Both the position numbers and the translations under genes were made by a program. From the NCBI RefSeq assembly GCF_002101595.1, contig NZ_LQOM01000022.1, positions 114,845 to 178,844 on the forward strand: DNA of 64,000 bases, given 5' to 3'. The notes beneath the pieces are model-generated. The model saw nothing but the letters and a program-made list of their open reading frames with translations. It ran no database searches and was not told where the DNA came from. Below, piece after piece: positions 28,387 through 38,645 of the stretch (the first letter of the stretch is position 1; every line of letters begins with the position of its first letter). Source of the DNA: Mycobacterium celatum. Its GTDB lineage: Bacteria > Actinomycetota > Actinomycetes > Mycobacteriales > Mycobacteriaceae.

Positions 28387-29742
28387 CTACGTGGGGCGCT
28401 CACCGGGCTCGAAGAATCCCGGTAGCCATCGCTCGGCCAGCGTGGCGTAGGCCACGTGTGCGTCGAGCTGCACGGCGACCCCCAGCAAGCCGCCGAGCGT
28501 GCGCAGCAACATGATCCATCCGGGTGGGATGGTCAACTGGCGGGCCAACTTGAACCGGTCGGCGAACCCCTCCCGCATGGGGTCGGTCGTCACCAATGCG
28601 GTCTTTTGGAACCATTGGCGGGTGAAATGGAACTCACCGGCCCGCAGCGGGTCGATGTAGGCCCAGAGCGGATCGATGTAGGCCACCACTTGCTCGGCGG
28701 TCAGGTCGTACTCGGCGGGCATGAACCCGAGCTTCTTGAGCAGCCGGATCACTTCATCCCACTGTTCGTCGCGCGCCCAGCACAGCAGCTCACCGAATTC
28801 GGCGGGCAGGCCGCCGGGATGCTCGGCGACGGCGCCGAAATCGATGACCCCGAGCCGGCCGTCCGCCAGCACCATGAAATTGCCGGGATGCGGGTCGGCA
28901 TGCACCAGCTCGACACGTGCGGGTGAGCTCAGGATGAATTCGAAAAGCAAGGCGCACACGGCGTCTCGGTCATCCCGGGTGCCCTCGGCGATGATCGCGG
29001 AAAGGCGCCGGCCCTCCATCCACTCCGAGATGATGACCTTCGGCGCGCTGGCGACCACTGGCGGCACAAAGAACTTCTCGTCGCCCGCAAAGGCTTTCGC
29101 GAAGGCACGCTGATAGTTGGCTTCCAGCCGGTAATCCAGCTCCGCTTCGATGCGCTCGCTGACCTCTGCGACGATGCGGTCCACGTCCGCCCGCGGCGCG
29201 ATCTGCTTGACCACCCAGGAGAACCGTTTTATCAGCTTGAGGTCCGCGCGCAGCGCCTCGTCGGCGCCGGGGTATTGGACCTTGACGGCCACCTCGCGAC
29301 CGTCTTTCCAGACGCCCTTGTGGACCTGCCCGATGCTCGCCGAGGCGACCGGGGTGTCGTCGAAGGACTCGAAGCGGTCGCGCCATTTGGTGCCGAGCTG
29401 GGCGTCGAGCACCCGGTGCACCTTGGCCGCCGGCAACGGCGGGGCCTCGCTTTGCAGCTTGACCAGGGCCTCGCGAAACGGGTCGGCGAATTGCGGAGGT
29501 ATCGCGGCCTCCATCACCGACAGCGCCTGACCGACCTTCATCGCGCCGCCCTTGAGCTCGCCCAGGACACAGAACAGCTCGTCGGCGGCTTTCTCCAGGA
29601 GTTCGGCGTTGACCTCGTCCTTCGACTTGCCGGTCATCCGCTTGCCGACGCCCAGTGCAGCGCGCCCGGCCGCGCCTGCCGGAAGGCTCGCCAGCTTTGC
29701 GACGCGCCCGAATCGGCCCCGCACGATGTCGGCCATGACCAC
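28387..29742 (-). CDS. ABC1/UbiB-family atypical kinase
   Basis: 451 aa from GTG 29742, or 449 from ATG 29736. Diagnostic motifs of the ABC1 (ADCK/UbiB) family: KVGQ in GGAMKVGQALSVMEA (the KxGQ signature), VAVKVQYPGADEA, HADPHPGNFMVL (catalytic loop) and LGVIDFGAVAEH (metal-binding DFG). A C-terminal hydrophobic segment near residues 405-430 could touch the membrane. Relatives support quinone or lipid biosynthesis, but the substrate here is unknown. It is inserted between yebC and pdxT compared with M. tuberculosis, on the same strand. Confidence 0.88.
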   Translation of the reverse strand: MVMADIVRGRFGRVAKLASLPAGAAGRAALGVGKRMTGKSKDEVNAELLEKAADELFCVLGELKGGAMKVGQALSVMEAAIPPQFADPFREALVKLQSEAPPLPAAKVHRVLDAQLGTKWRDRFESFDDTPVASASIGQVHKGVWKDGREVAVKVQYPGADEALRADLKLIKRFSWVVKQIAPRADVDRIVAEVSERIEAELDYRLEANYQRAFAKAFAGDEKFFVPPVVASAPKVIISEWMEGRRLSAIIAEGTRDDRDAVCALLFEFILSSPARVELVHADPHPGNFMVLADGRLGVIDFGAVAEHPGGLPAEFGELLCWARDEQWDEVIRLLKKLGFMPAEYDLTAEQVVAYIDPLWAYIDPLRAGEFHFTRQWFQKTALVTTDPMREGFADRFKLARQLTIPPGWIMLLRTLGGLLGVAVQLDAHVAYATLAERWLPGFFEPGERPT

Positions 29743-29773
29743 ATCATGCCTTGGCGGGCCCTGCGACGTGGGA

Positions 29774-30370
29774 CTACGCCGCGCCGATGACGATGTCGAC
29801 GAACAGCCGGTGGATGCGGCGATCGCCGGTCATCTCCGGGTGAAACGCCGTTGCGAGCACCGGACCCTGGCGCACCGCGACCACGTGGCCAGCGGCGCGG
29901 GCCAGCACCTGCACATCCGGCCCACACCGCTCCACCCAGGGCGCCCGGATGAACACCGCGTGCACCGGGTCGTCCAGGCCGAAGAACTCCAGATCGCCTT
30001 CGAACGAGTCGACTTGCCGCCCAAAAGCGTTGCGCCGCACCGTCATATCGATGCCACCCAAGGGCAGCGCCTCCCGGCCCGCAGACCCGGCGTCGAGGAT
30101 TTCGCTGGCCAGCAGGATCATCCCGGCACACGCCCCGTAGGCCGGAAGCCCGTCGGCCAGCCGCTTGCGAAGCGGCTCGAGCAGGTCGAGGTCGCGCAGC
30201 AGGTGGCTCATCGTGGTGGACTCCCCGCCCGGGATCACCAGCGCGTCGACGGCGTCGAGCTCGTCGCGGCGGCGCACCGGCACCGCAGAAGCCCCGGCCT
30301 CGTGCAGCGCCGCAATGTGTTCGCGAGTGTCGCCCTGCAGCGCCAAGACGCCGACGCGGGGAGCGCTCAC
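29774..30370 (-). CDS. pdxT: Pyridoxal 5'-phosphate synthase glutaminase subunit
   Basis: Releases ammonia from glutamine and channels it to PdxS for PLP synthesis. 198 aa class I glutamine amidotransferase: [12 protein letters not shown] start motif, oxyanion region [12 protein letters not shown], nucleophile Cys in [10 protein letters not shown], and catalytic His/Glu in [13 protein letters not shown] 30368-30370 overlaps the stop of the thioesterase gene (GTGA). Reading order is pdxS-tesB-pdxT, as in M. tuberculosis. Confidence 0.95.
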   Translation of the reverse strand: MSAPRVGVLALQGDTREHIAALHEAGASAVPVRRRDELDAVDALVIPGGESTTMSHLLRDLDLLEPLRKRLADGLPAYGACAGMILLASEILDAGSAGREALPLGGIDMTVRRNAFGRQVDSFEGDLEFFGLDDPVHAVFIRAPWVERCGPDVQVLARAAGHVVAVRQGPVLATAFHPEMTGDRRIHRLFVDIVIGAA

Positions 30371-31206
30371 GTCGGCCTGAAGTCGCGCTTGTAGCGGGTC
30401 AGACCCTCCTGCATCACCGCCGCGACCATCTCGCCGTACTGGTTGAAGATCTTGCCCTGGGTCAGCGACCGCCCGCCGCACGCCGACGGCGACGACTGGT
30501 CGTAGAGCAGCCACTCGTCGGCCCGGAATGGCCGCATGAACCACATCGCGTGGTCCAGCGAAGCAACCTGCAGGTGTTGCCGCTCCTCGAGGTGGATCAC
30601 CTGCGCCGAGCCGAGCAGGGTCAGGTCGCTCATGTAGGCCAGCGCGCAGATGTGCAGCACATGGTCGTCGGGCAGCGGGTCGCGATGCCGGAACCACACC
30701 TGCTGCTGCGACGCCAGCCCGGGCAGGAGGACCAACTTCTCCCGCGGCACGATCCGCACGTCCCACTCTTCGAATTGGCGGAATCCCGCGTCGTCGAACA
30801 CCTTCATCGACTGCAGCCCCGGCAGGTCGTCCGGCGGCGGCGCCGACGGCATCGCGTCCTGGTGCTCGATGCCGCTCTGGTCGGTCTGAAACGACGCCGA
30901 CATGGCGAAAATGGTCTCGCCGTGCTGGATCGCGTTGACCCGCCTGGTGCAGAACGAGCCGCCGTCGCGGATGCGTTCGACGATGAAGATGGTGGGCGCC
31001 TTGGCATCGCCGGGCCGCAGGAAGTAGCCGTGCAACGAGTGCACCAGAAACCGCGGATCGACCGTGCGCACCGCCGACACCAGGGTCTGGCCGGCGACGT
31101 GGCCGCCGAAGGTGCGCTGCCAGTTGCCCGATTCGGGGCTGAACACGCTGCCCCGGTAGATGTTGACCTCGAGCTGCTCGAGGTCGAGGATCTGCTCGAT
31201 CGCCAC
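30367..31206 (-). CDS. tesB: Acyl-CoA thioesterase II
   Basis: 279 aa double hot-dog thioesterase that cleaves acyl-CoA to free fatty acid and CoA. Features include [20 protein letters not shown] at the N-terminus, the first hot-dog segment [19 protein letters not shown], and the second with [20 protein letters not shown] and the active-site Gln/Thr region [15 protein letters not shown] at 31204-31206 is 9 nt after the pdxS stop, and its stop overlaps pdxT. Matches Rv2605c (tesB2). Confidence 0.92.
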   Translation of the reverse strand: MAIEQILDLEQLEVNIYRGSVFSPESGNWQRTFGGHVAGQTLVSAVRTVDPRFLVHSLHGYFLRPGDAKAPTIFIVERIRDGGSFCTRRVNAIQHGETIFAMSASFQTDQSGIEHQDAMPSAPPPDDLPGLQSMKVFDDAGFRQFEEWDVRIVPREKLVLLPGLASQQQVWFRHRDPLPDDHVLHICALAYMSDLTLLGSAQVIHLEERQHLQVASLDHAMWFMRPFRADEWLLYDQSSPSACGGRSLTQGKIFNQYGEMVAAVMQEGLTRYKRDFRPT

Positions 31207-31215
31207 GGATCGTTC

Positions 31216-32127
31216 TTACCAGCCGCGTTCGGCCAGCCGGTGCGGCGCGGCAATCTCCTCGACGTTGATGCCGACCATCGGCTCGCCGAGCCCGCGCGAC
31301 ACCCGGGCCAGCACGTCGGGGTCGTCGTAGAAGGTGGTGGCCTTGACGATCGCGGCGGCCCGCTGCGCCGGGTCGCCGGACTTGAAGATGCCCGAGCCGA
31401 CGAAGACGCCCTCGGCGCCGAGCTGCATCATCATCGCGGCGTCGGCGGGCGTCGCGATCCCGCCGGCGGTGAACAGCGTGACCGGCAGCTTGCCGGCCCG
31501 GGCCACCTCGACCACGAGCTCGTAGGGGGCCTGCAATTCCTTTGCCGCAACGTACAATTCGTCGTCGGACAGCGAGGTCAGCCGGCGAATCTCAGCGGTG
31601 ATCGCCCGCATGTGGGTGGTGGCGTTGGAGACGTCGCCGGTGCCCGCCTCGCCCTTGGAGCGGATCATCGCCGCGCCCTCGCCGATGCGCCGCAGCGCCT
31701 CGCCCAGGTTGGTGGCGCCGCAGACGAACGGCACGGTGAACTTCCACTTGTCGATGTGATGGGTGTAGTCGGCCGGGGTCAGCACCTCGGACTCGTCGAC
31801 GTAGTCCACGCCCAGGGCCTGCAGGATCTGCGCCTCGACGAAGTGCCCGATGCGCGCCTTGGCCATCACAGGGATGGTGACCGCGGAGATGATGCTCTCG
31901 ATGATGTCCGGGTCGCTCATCCGGGACACCCCGCCCTGGGCCCGGATGTCGGCGGGCACCCGTTCCAGGGCCATCACCGCGACGGCGCCGGCGCCCTCGG
32001 CGATGCGGGCCTGCTCGGGGGTGACCACGTCCATGACGACGCCGCCCTTGAGCATCTCGGCCATGCCGCGCTTGACCCGCGCGGTTCCGGTTTGCCCGCG
32101 GCCGTTCGACAAAGCGGCGCTATCCAC
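31216..32127 (-). CDS. pdxS: Pyridoxal 5'-phosphate synthase lyase subunit
   Basis: 303 aa TIM-barrel enzyme that forms PLP from ribose 5-phosphate, glyceraldehyde 3-phosphate and ammonia supplied by PdxT. Highly conserved motifs: [18 protein letters not shown] with the first active-site residues, [18 protein letters not shown] containing the Schiff-base Lys, [15 protein letters not shown] and [16 protein letters not shown] at 32125-32127 with GGAG upstream starts the pdxS-tesB-pdxT unit. Confidence 0.96.
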   Translation of the reverse strand: MDSAALSNGRGQTGTARVKRGMAEMLKGGVVMDVVTPEQARIAEGAGAVAVMALERVPADIRAQGGVSRMSDPDIIESIISAVTIPVMAKARIGHFVEAQILQALGVDYVDESEVLTPADYTHHIDKWKFTVPFVCGATNLGEALRRIGEGAAMIRSKGEAGTGDVSNATTHMRAITAEIRRLTSLSDDELYVAAKELQAPYELVVEVARAGKLPVTLFTAGGIATPADAAMMMQLGAEGVFVGSGIFKSGDPAQRAAAIVKATTFYDDPDVLARVSRGLGEPMVGINVEEIAAPHRLAERGW

Positions 32128-32170
32128 TGTTGATCTCCTTCACCTGGTACTACGCCAGTTTAAAGCCGCG

Positions 32171-32230
32171 GCGAGCAGACGCAGAATCGCACAATCCGGC
32201 GCCCGAGCGTGCGATTCTGCGTCTGCTCGC
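32171..32230. terminator. Perfect 22-bp intergenic hairpin, type A
   Basis: Arms at 32171-32192 and 32209-32230 are exact reverse complements with a 16-nt loop. The central 15 bp of the stem are identical to the hairpin at 20856-20901, while loops differ. It directly follows the stop of the Nudix gene and precedes the pdxS promoter, so it probably terminates the pimA-Nudix transcript. No U-tract. Confidence 0.7.
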
Positions 32231-32235
32231 CACAC

Positions 32236-33249
32236 CTAGCGGATGGACTGCAGCTGCCGCGGCGCGCGGGTCGTTGCCAGCGCATTCGCGTCGGCCAGCA
32301 GTTCGGAGAGCTGCAGCGGGTATACGGTCTCGCCGGCGGCCACCAACTCGGCGATGTCGGCGGCGTCACACCAGCGGTGGCAGTGGATGTAGCGACGTTC
32401 CAGCTCGGTCCGCCCGGCGATGGATGGCTCGAACCTGCTGGTGCGGTAGACGAAGAAGAACTCCTCGCTGTCGAGCACCGAGCCGTTGAAGTCGAACACC
32501 GCATCACGCCGCCAGATCGGCCCGATCATGTCGCCGGGGTCGACCCGCAGACCGGTCTCCTCGGCCAGCTCGCGCGCGGCCGTTGCGGCCAGGTCCTCGC
32601 CGTCGCGGGTCTGGCCGCCGACGGTGAACCACCAGCGCGGCGCGGCACCCGGCGGCAGCGCCGGGTCGGACCCGCACAACAGCAGCACCGCGCCGTCCTC
32701 GTCGAGCAGGACCACCCGCGCCGACGTCCGCTTGTTCGAGACATGCCCGACCGCCTGCGAGCGCTCGGCGATCTCGAAATAGCTTGGCAGCGAAGCGGTT
32801 CCGCCCAGCCGCAGCAGACGTACCAGCGGCCGCTCGCGCAGCGCCAGCGTGTCGCGGACCGCGTCGTTGTGGAAGCGACGGGCCAGCAGCACCCGGGCTT
32901 CGGCATCGGCCAACTCGGCGACCAGCGCCGACGGCAGCGACGCCGGGTCGACCATCGCCAGCGCCGCGGACAACTCGTTCTCACACGCCTCACGGGTGTG
33001 CCGCGGCGCGCGCTCGGCCGCATCGGCCAGCGCCGCCAGCCGCTTGCCCTCCGACGCACCGTGGAAGGCGTCCACCGCCACCGCGCGGGCCACCACGGCG
33101 CGACGGGCCAGCGCCCCGTCCAGCGCCTGCCAGGACAGGTCGTAGCGCACGTGCAGCCGGTCCAGCCGGTTGGCGGTGTGATACACCCAGCTGCCGAACA
33201 TCACCAGCAGCACGACCAGCACCGCGATCGCCACCACCGGCCAGATCAT
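32236..33249 (-). CDS. Membrane-anchored Nudix hydrolase (Rv2609c-like)
   Basis: 337 aa. An N-terminal transmembrane helix (residues 4-22), a helical central region of about 130 residues resembling a LemA-like or linker segment, and a C-terminal Nudix domain. The Nudix box is complete: G-x5-E-x7-R-E-x2-E-E-x-G-L within GQTRDGEDLAATAARELAEE followed by TGL. The substrate is unknown. It overlaps the end of pimA at one base and belongs to the pgsA-patA-pimA row, so a role at the inner membrane face near PIM synthesis is possible but unproven. Confidence 0.88.
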   Translation of the reverse strand: MIWPVVAIAVLVVLLVMFGSWVYHTANRLDRLHVRYDLSWQALDGALARRAVVARAVAVDAFHGASEGKRLAALADAAERAPRHTREACENELSAALAMVDPASLPSALVAELADAEARVLLARRFHNDAVRDTLALRERPLVRLLRLGGTASLPSYFEIAERSQAVGHVSNKRTSARVVLLDEDGAVLLLCGSDPALPPGAAPRWWFTVGGQTRDGEDLAATAARELAEETGLRVDPGDMIGPIWRRDAVFDFNGSVLDSEEFFFVYRTSRFEPSIAGRTELERRYIHCHRWCDAADIAELVAAGETVYPLQLSELLADANALATTRAPRQLQSIR

Positions 33250-34373
33250 CAGCTGGCCACCTGCACCTTGGTGCCGGAGCCGGCGACCGTCTCGTAGACC
33301 CGCATGATCTGGTTGGCCACCACCGACCAGTCATAGCGGCGCACCGCCTCGGCGCCGGCCGCCACATACCGTTCCCGCAGCACATCGCTCTCCAGCACCG
33401 CGACCAGCGCCGCACCCAGGGCGGCGCCGTCCCCGACCGGCACCAGGCGCCCCGCCTGGCCGTCGCGCAGCACCCGCCGGAATGCGTGCAGATCGCTGGC
33501 CACCACCGCTGTGCCGGCGGCCATCGCCTCCACCAGCACGATGCCGAAGCTCTCACCGCCGATGTTGGGCGCGCAGTAGGCGTCGGCGCTGCGCAGCGCC
33601 GACGCCTTGCCGGCGTCGTCCACTTGGCCCAGAAAACGCAGATGCTCCGCCAAACGGCCTGCGCTGCTTCGTAATTCGTCGTCATCGCCACGGCCGACAA
33701 CCAGCAGCTGCACATCGGGAAAACGCTGCACCACGTGCGGCAGCGCGTCCATCAACACCGCCATGCCCTTGCGCGGCTCGTCGTAGCGGCCCAAGAACAA
33801 GACCGTCTTGCCCGGTCGCGGATATCCGTCCAGCAGCGGCGCCGAAGCGAACGACGCCACGTCGACACCGTTGGGGATCTCGACCGCGTCGGAGCCCAGC
33901 GCCTCCATCTGCCAGCGCCGGGCCAGGTCGGACACCGCGATGCGGCCGACGATCTTCTCGTGCCAGGGCCGCAACACGCCCTGGAACACCGAGAGCGTCA
34001 GCGATTTGGTGGTCGAGGTGTGAAAGGTCGCCACGATGGGCCCCTCGGCCACCCGCAGCGCCCACATCGACAGGCTGGGCGCGTTGGGTTCGTGCAGGTG
34101 CAACACGTCGAAATCACCCTCGGCCAGCCAGCGCCGCACCCGGCCGTGCACTGCCGGGGCGAACTGCAGCCGGGCCACCGAGCCGTTGTACGGGATCGGC
34201 ACGGCCTTGCCGGCGGAGACGACGTAGTCGGGCAGCTTCACGTGCGGTGACGAGGGTGCCAGCACGCTGACGCAGTGCCCGCGGGAACGCATCACCTCAG
34301 CGAGCTGCAGTACGTGTGACTGCACCCCGCCGGGCACGTCGAACGAGTACGGGCACACCATGCCGATGCGCAT
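33249..34373 (-). CDS. pimA: Phosphatidyl-myo-inositol mannosyltransferase PimA
   Basis: GT4-family, GDP-mannose-dependent enzyme that adds the first mannose to phosphatidylinositol, the first step to PIMs and lipoarabinomannan. 374 aa, GT-B fold: MRIGMVCPYSFDVPGGVQSH at the N-terminus with the Gly-rich acceptor loop, then LFLGRYDEPRKGMAVL and APNIGGESFGIVLVEAMA, the E-x7-E donor motif. ATG at 34371-34373 overlaps the stop of the acyltransferase gene. Confidence 0.96.
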   Translation of the reverse strand: MRIGMVCPYSFDVPGGVQSHVLQLAEVMRSRGHCVSVLAPSSPHVKLPDYVVSAGKAVPIPYNGSVARLQFAPAVHGRVRRWLAEGDFDVLHLHEPNAPSLSMWALRVAEGPIVATFHTSTTKSLTLSVFQGVLRPWHEKIVGRIAVSDLARRWQMEALGSDAVEIPNGVDVASFASAPLLDGYPRPGKTVLFLGRYDEPRKGMAVLMDALPHVVQRFPDVQLLVVGRGDDDELRSSAGRLAEHLRFLGQVDDAGKASALRSADAYCAPNIGGESFGIVLVEAMAAGTAVVASDLHAFRRVLRDGQAGRLVPVGDGAALGAALVAVLESDVLRERYVAAGAEAVRRYDWSVVANQIMRVYETVAGSGTKVQVAS

Positions 34374-35323
34374 CAACCGTCCCCCAATTTGGCCCGTCGC
34401 TCGGTGGACAGATCCGCCAGCCATTGCGGCTGCAGCATATGCCAGTCGGCGGGGTGCGCGGCGATGTTGACGGCGAACTTCTTGGCCAGTGCCTGGGTGA
34501 TGGCGACGACGTCGCCGCTGGTGCAGTCCAGCGGGGGATAAATGTGGGCGGGCCAGCCGTCGTCGCTGTACCAGCAATGCGTCGGCAACAGTGCCGCCCC
34601 GGTTTCGATTGCCAGCTTGGCCGGTCCGGCCGGCAGCCGGGTGGGTTCGCCGAAGAAGTCGACCTGCACGCCGGTGCGGGTGAGGTCGCGCTCGGCCATC
34701 AGGCACACGATCTTGTTGTCACGCAGCCGTTCGCAGAGCACTTCGAATGGCGGCCGTTCGCCGCCGGACAGCGGAAGCACCTCGAAGCCCAGGCTTTCGC
34801 GGTAGTTGATGAACCGCTTGTACAGCGACTCGGGTTTGAGCCGCTCGGCGACGGTGGTGAACGCGCCGTGGGTCTGCGCCAGCCACACGCCGGCCATGTC
34901 CCAGTTGCCGCTGTGCGGCAACGCCACGACCGCACCGCGGCCGGCAGCAAGCGCCGCGTTCAGATTTTCTTGGCCCAGAATCGATTCGTGCAACTGCTGG
35001 GCCAGTTCGGCGTGGTTCATCGTCGGCAGCCTGAACGCTTCGCGCCAGTAGCGCGCGTAGGAGGCCAGCGAGGCCCGCATCAACGAGTCGGGAACCTCGG
35101 CGGGCGCCACGCCGATGACGCGGGCCAGGTTCTTGCGCAGCTGGACCGGCCCGCCGCCCAGCGCCGCATACCCCGCGCCGGCGTCGAACATGTTGCGCGC
35201 GGCGAATTCCGGCAAGGCCCGCACCATCATCCAGCCGGCTGCATATCCCCAGTCGCTCATCCGACCACCCAGCGAGAAGCGACTGACCCCAGGCACTTTG
35301 CGACCCGCCGGGACGGAGATCAC
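34373..35323 (-). CDS. patA: PIM acyltransferase (PatA/Rv2611c-like)
   Basis: 316 aa membrane-associated acyltransferase that transfers a fatty acyl chain to the mannose of PIM1/PIM2. The family H-x4-D catalytic motif is HSGNWD in LPHSGNWDMAGVWLAQ; FFGEPTRLPAGPAKLA and LLPTHCWYS match the LpxL/HtrB-type lysophospholipid acyltransferase fold. GTG 35321-35323 is chosen by its GTGA overlap with pgsA and by length. Located between pgsA and pimA, the standard PIM operon order. Confidence 0.93.
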   Translation of the reverse strand: MISVPAGRKVPGVSRFSLGGRMSDWGYAAGWMMVRALPEFAARNMFDAGAGYAALGGGPVQLRKNLARVIGVAPAEVPDSLMRASLASYARYWREAFRLPTMNHAELAQQLHESILGQENLNAALAAGRGAVVALPHSGNWDMAGVWLAQTHGAFTTVAERLKPESLYKRFINYRESLGFEVLPLSGGERPPFEVLCERLRDNKIVCLMAERDLTRTGVQVDFFGEPTRLPAGPAKLAIETGAALLPTHCWYSDDGWPAHIYPPLDCTSGDVVAITQALAKKFAVNIAAHPADWHMLQPQWLADLSTERRAKLGDG

Positions 35324-35967
35324 GGCTCGCTCTTCCCCGGCCCGTGCAACGGCTCCGCCGCCCCGGGCGAGTGCCGCACGGTGTGCAACCGCTGTGCACA
35401 GGTGATCATGCTGGCCACCGCCAGCACCCACATCGCCACGTGCAGCGCCCAGGGCAGCGGAAACACCGGCAGGTCCGACAGTCCGGCGCCCACCAGCACG
35501 ATGATCAAGCGCTCCGGGCGTTCGATGAATCCGCCGTCGCCGCGCAGCCCGCTGGCCTCGGCGCGGGCCTTGATGTAGGAGATCACCTGCGAAGTGACCA
35601 GACAGATCAACGTCGCCACCACCAGCGACGGGCTGCGCAGGCCGAACGCCGCCCACCACAGCAACCCGCAGAACACCGCGCCGTCGCTGATCCGGTCGCA
35701 GGTGGCGTCGAGCACGGCGCCGAACCGGCTGCCGCCGCCGCTCTCGCGGGCCATCGCCCCGTCGACCATGTCGAACATCACGAAGAACCAGATCACCAAC
35801 GCAGCGGCGAACAGCTGACCGATCGGAAACAGCGTCAGCGAGGCCAGCACCGACGCCGCGGTGGCGATGATCGTGACGGCATCCGCGGTCAGACCGAGCC
35901 GCAGCAAGGCCCTCGCCACCGGTGTGGTGACTCGTGCCACCCCTTCCCGGGACAACAGTTTGCTCAC
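35320..35967 (-). CDS. pgsA: Phosphatidylinositol phosphate synthase PgsA1
   Basis: 215 aa integral membrane CDP-alcohol phosphatidyltransferase that joins CDP-diacylglycerol and inositol phosphate. The signature D-x2-D-G-x2-A-R-x8-G-x3-D-x3-D is complete in DMVDGAMARESGGGSRFGAV followed by LDATCD. Six helices are expected. GTG 35965-35967 overlaps the stop of the HIT gene (GTGA). An extension upstream lies inside the HIT gene and is not used. Confidence 0.94.
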   Translation of the reverse strand: MSKLLSREGVARVTTPVARALLRLGLTADAVTIIATAASVLASLTLFPIGQLFAAALVIWFFVMFDMVDGAMARESGGGSRFGAVLDATCDRISDGAVFCGLLWWAAFGLRSPSLVVATLICLVTSQVISYIKARAEASGLRGDGGFIERPERLIIVLVGAGLSDLPVFPLPWALHVAMWVLAVASMITCAQRLHTVRHSPGAAEPLHGPGKSEP

Positions 35968-36515
35968 GGCTGTTTCGCCCACTCGGTGGCCAGCAGTTGC
36001 CGGGTGTCGCGCAGCAACTGCGGGATGACCTTGGAGTCGCCGATGATCGTGATGAAGTTGGCGTCGCCGCCCCACCGAGGCACCACGTGCACGTGCAGGT
36101 GTTCGGCCAGCGAGCCGCCGGCCGACGTGCCCAGGTTCAGGCCGACGTTGAAACCGTGCGGGCGTGACACGGCCTTGATGACGCGGATCGCCTTCTGGGT
36201 GAACGCCATCAGCTCCGCACTTTCCTTGTCGGTGAGATCCTCCAGTTCGGATACCCGCCGATAGGGCACCACCATCAGGTGGCCGGGGTTGTACGGGTAG
36301 AGGTTGAGCACGGCGTACACCAGTTCGCCGCGGGCGACCACCAGACCTTCCTCGTCGGACAGTTGCGGGATGTCGGTGAACGGCTGCGCGGCGTCGCTGT
36401 TGTCCCGCTTGAGTGGACCCTCGGCCAGGTAACTCATCCGGTACGGCGTCCACAACCGCTGCAGATGGTCGGCCTCACCCACGCCGCGGTCGACGATTGC
36501 GTCTTCGTCAGCCAC
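35964..36515 (-). CDS. HIT-domain Ap4A phosphorylase-like protein (Rv2613c-like)
   Basis: 183 aa histidine-triad protein. The triad [10 protein letters not shown] is present, with [17 protein letters not shown] typical of the family. M. tuberculosis Rv2613c is a diadenosine tetraphosphate phosphorylase; the same activity is expected here. GTG at 36513-36515 overlaps the 3' end of thrS by 8 bp, and its stop overlaps pgsA, so thrS-HIT-pgsA-patA-pimA-Nudix read as one overlapping series. Confidence 0.92.
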   Translation of the reverse strand: MADEDAIVDRGVGEADHLQRLWTPYRMSYLAEGPLKRDNSDAAQPFTDIPQLSDEEGLVVARGELVYAVLNLYPYNPGHLMVVPYRRVSELEDLTDKESAELMAFTQKAIRVIKAVSRPHGFNVGLNLGTSAGGSLAEHLHVHVVPRWGGDANFITIIGDSKVIPQLLRDTRQLLATEWAKQP

Positions 36516-38541
36516 GACCGCTCACTTTCACCAGTTCGGCAGTGGGCGCGGCGTTTTCGCGGTCGGCGAGCCATTGCACAATGGCGGCGACGGCGTCGTC
36601 GCGCGGCACGCCGTTGATCTGGGTGCGGTCAGCAAACCGAAAGCTCACCGCGCCGGCGGCGACGTCGCGGTCGCCGGCCAGCAGCATGAAGGGCACCTTG
36701 TGGTTGGTGTGGTTGACGATCTTTTTGGCCATCCGGTCGTCGCTGGCGTCCACCTCGACCCGCACACCATGTGAGCGCAGTTGCGCTGCAACATCTTCCA
36801 GGTAAGGCACGTGGTCGTCGGCGACGGGGATGCCGACCGCCTGCACCGGCGCCAGCCACGCGGGGAACGCGCCGGCGTAGTGCTCGGTGAGGATGCCGAA
36901 GAACCGCTCGATCGACCCGAACAACGCCCGGTGGATCATCACCGGCCGCCGCCGAATGCCGTCGGCGGCGGTGTACTCCAACTCGAAACGTTCCGGGAAG
37001 TTGAAGTCCACCTGGATGGTCGACATCTGCCAGCTGCGGCCCAGCGCGTCGCGGGCCTGCACGGAGATTTTCGGCCCGTAGAACGCCGCACCGCCCGGAT
37101 CGGGCACCAGTTCCAGGCCGGAGTCCGCCGCCACCTCGGCCAGGACGTTGGTGGCTTCCTCCCAGAGCTCGTCGGAGCCGACGAACTTCTCCGGGTCCTT
37201 GGTGGACAGCTCCAGATAGAAGTCCTCCAGCCCGTAGTCGCCCAGCAGGTCGAGCACGAACCGCAGCAGCGACGCCAGCTCCGCGCGCAGCTGGTCACGG
37301 GTGCAGAAGATGTGCGCGTCGTCCATCGTGAAGCCGCGCGCCCGGGTCAGGCCGTGCACCACACCCGACTTCTCGTAGCGGTAGACGGTGCCGAACTCGA
37401 AGAGCCGCAACGGAAGTTCGCGATACGACCGGCCCCGGGACCGGAAGATCAGCGTGTGCATCGGGCAGTTCATCGGCTTGAGGTAGTAGTCCTGGCCCGG
37501 CTTGCGCATGGTGCCGTCGTCGTCGTATTCGGCGTCGAGGTGCATCGGCGGGTACATCCCGTCGGCGTACCAGTCCAAGTGCCCGGAGGTGTGGAACAAG
37601 TCGGCCTTGGTGATGTGCGGGGTGTTGACGAACTCGTAGCCGGCCTCGATGTGCTTGCGCCGCGAATACTCCTCCAGCTCGCGGCGCACAATGCCGCCCT
37701 TCGGGTGGAAAACCGCCAGGCCCGAACCGATTTCGTCGGGGAAGCTGAAGAGGTCCAGCTCGGTACCGAGCTTGCGGTGGTCGCGACGCGCCGCCTCCTC
37801 GAGCATCGTCAGGTGATGCTCAAGGGCCTCCTGCGACTCCCAGGCCGTGCCGTAGATGCGTTGCAGGCTGGCGTTGTTCTGGTCGCCGCGCCAGTACGCC
37901 GCCGAGCTTCGGGTCAGCTTGAACGCCGGGATGTGGCGGGTGGTGGGAATGTGCGGGCCGCGGCACAGGTCGTACCAAACACGCTCTCGGGTACGGGGAT
38001 TGAGGTTGTCGTAGGCGGTCAGCTCGTCGCCGCCGACCTCCATCACCGCAGGGTCGCCGGACTTGTCGTCGACCAGTTCCAGCTTGTACGGCTCGTCGGC
38101 CAGCTCCTCGCGGGCCTGCTCCTTGGATTCGTAGACCCGCCGGGAGAACAGCTGGCCCTCCTTGACGATCTGGCGCATCCGCTTTTCCAGCGCCTCCAGA
38201 TCCTCTGGCGTGAACGGCGCCGGCACGTCGAAGTCGTAGTAGAAGCCGTCGGTGATCGGCGGGCCGATGCCGAGCTTGGCGTCCGGGAACAATTCCTGCA
38301 CGGCCTGGGCCAGGACGTGGGCGCACGAATGCCGGATCACGCTGCGACCGTCTTCGGTGTTGGCCGCCACCGGGACAACCTCGGCGTCGGCCTCCGGTAC
38401 CCAGCTCAAGTCGCGCAGTTTGCCTTCAGCGTCGCGCACCACCACAACCGCGTCGGGCGCGCCGCGGCCCGGCAGCCCCGCCTCGCGTACCGCCGCAGCA
38501 GCGCTCGTTCCGGCTGGTACCCGGATCAGGGCTGCGGTCAT
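36508..38541 (-). CDS. thrS: Threonyl-tRNA synthetase
   Basis: 677 aa, full length. N-terminal TGS domain (about 1-70), the editing/second domain with the zinc-type [15 protein letters not shown] and [11 protein letters not shown] motifs, a class II catalytic core with [11 protein letters not shown] and motif 2 [15 protein letters not shown], and a C-terminal anticodon-binding domain ([20 protein letters not shown]). ATG 38539-38541 has GGAG about 9 nt upstream; a TTG 15 nt earlier is less likely. It lies divergent from the antiporter gene. Confidence 0.97.
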   Translation of the reverse strand: MTAALIRVPAGTSAAAAVREAGLPGRGAPDAVVVVRDAEGKLRDLSWVPEADAEVVPVAANTEDGRSVIRHSCAHVLAQAVQELFPDAKLGIGPPITDGFYYDFDVPAPFTPEDLEALEKRMRQIVKEGQLFSRRVYESKEQAREELADEPYKLELVDDKSGDPAVMEVGGDELTAYDNLNPRTRERVWYDLCRGPHIPTTRHIPAFKLTRSSAAYWRGDQNNASLQRIYGTAWESQEALEHHLTMLEEAARRDHRKLGTELDLFSFPDEIGSGLAVFHPKGGIVRRELEEYSRRKHIEAGYEFVNTPHITKADLFHTSGHLDWYADGMYPPMHLDAEYDDDGTMRKPGQDYYLKPMNCPMHTLIFRSRGRSYRELPLRLFEFGTVYRYEKSGVVHGLTRARGFTMDDAHIFCTRDQLRAELASLLRFVLDLLGDYGLEDFYLELSTKDPEKFVGSDELWEEATNVLAEVAADSGLELVPDPGGAAFYGPKISVQARDALGRSWQMSTIQVDFNFPERFELEYTAADGIRRRPVMIHRALFGSIERFFGILTEHYAGAFPAWLAPVQAVGIPVADDHVPYLEDVAAQLRSHGVRVEVDASDDRMAKKIVNHTNHKVPFMLLAGDRDVAAGAVSFRFADRTQINGVPRDDAVAAIVQWLADRENAAPTAELVKVSGRG

Positions 38542-38645
38542 TGCGGCGGTCTCCAAAGGTTCGGTGGGTCGACGACCATGCTATCGGGGCGTCCCGCGGC
38601 CGAGCAGCGCCGCCGACGGGTCACCCGAAACGGCAGAATGAGGCC

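Noticed and set aside
32171..32230. Riboswitch in the pdxS leader
   Set aside because: The structure is a simple perfect hairpin abutting the Nudix stop codon and shared with an unrelated locus, so a terminator or repeat explains it better.
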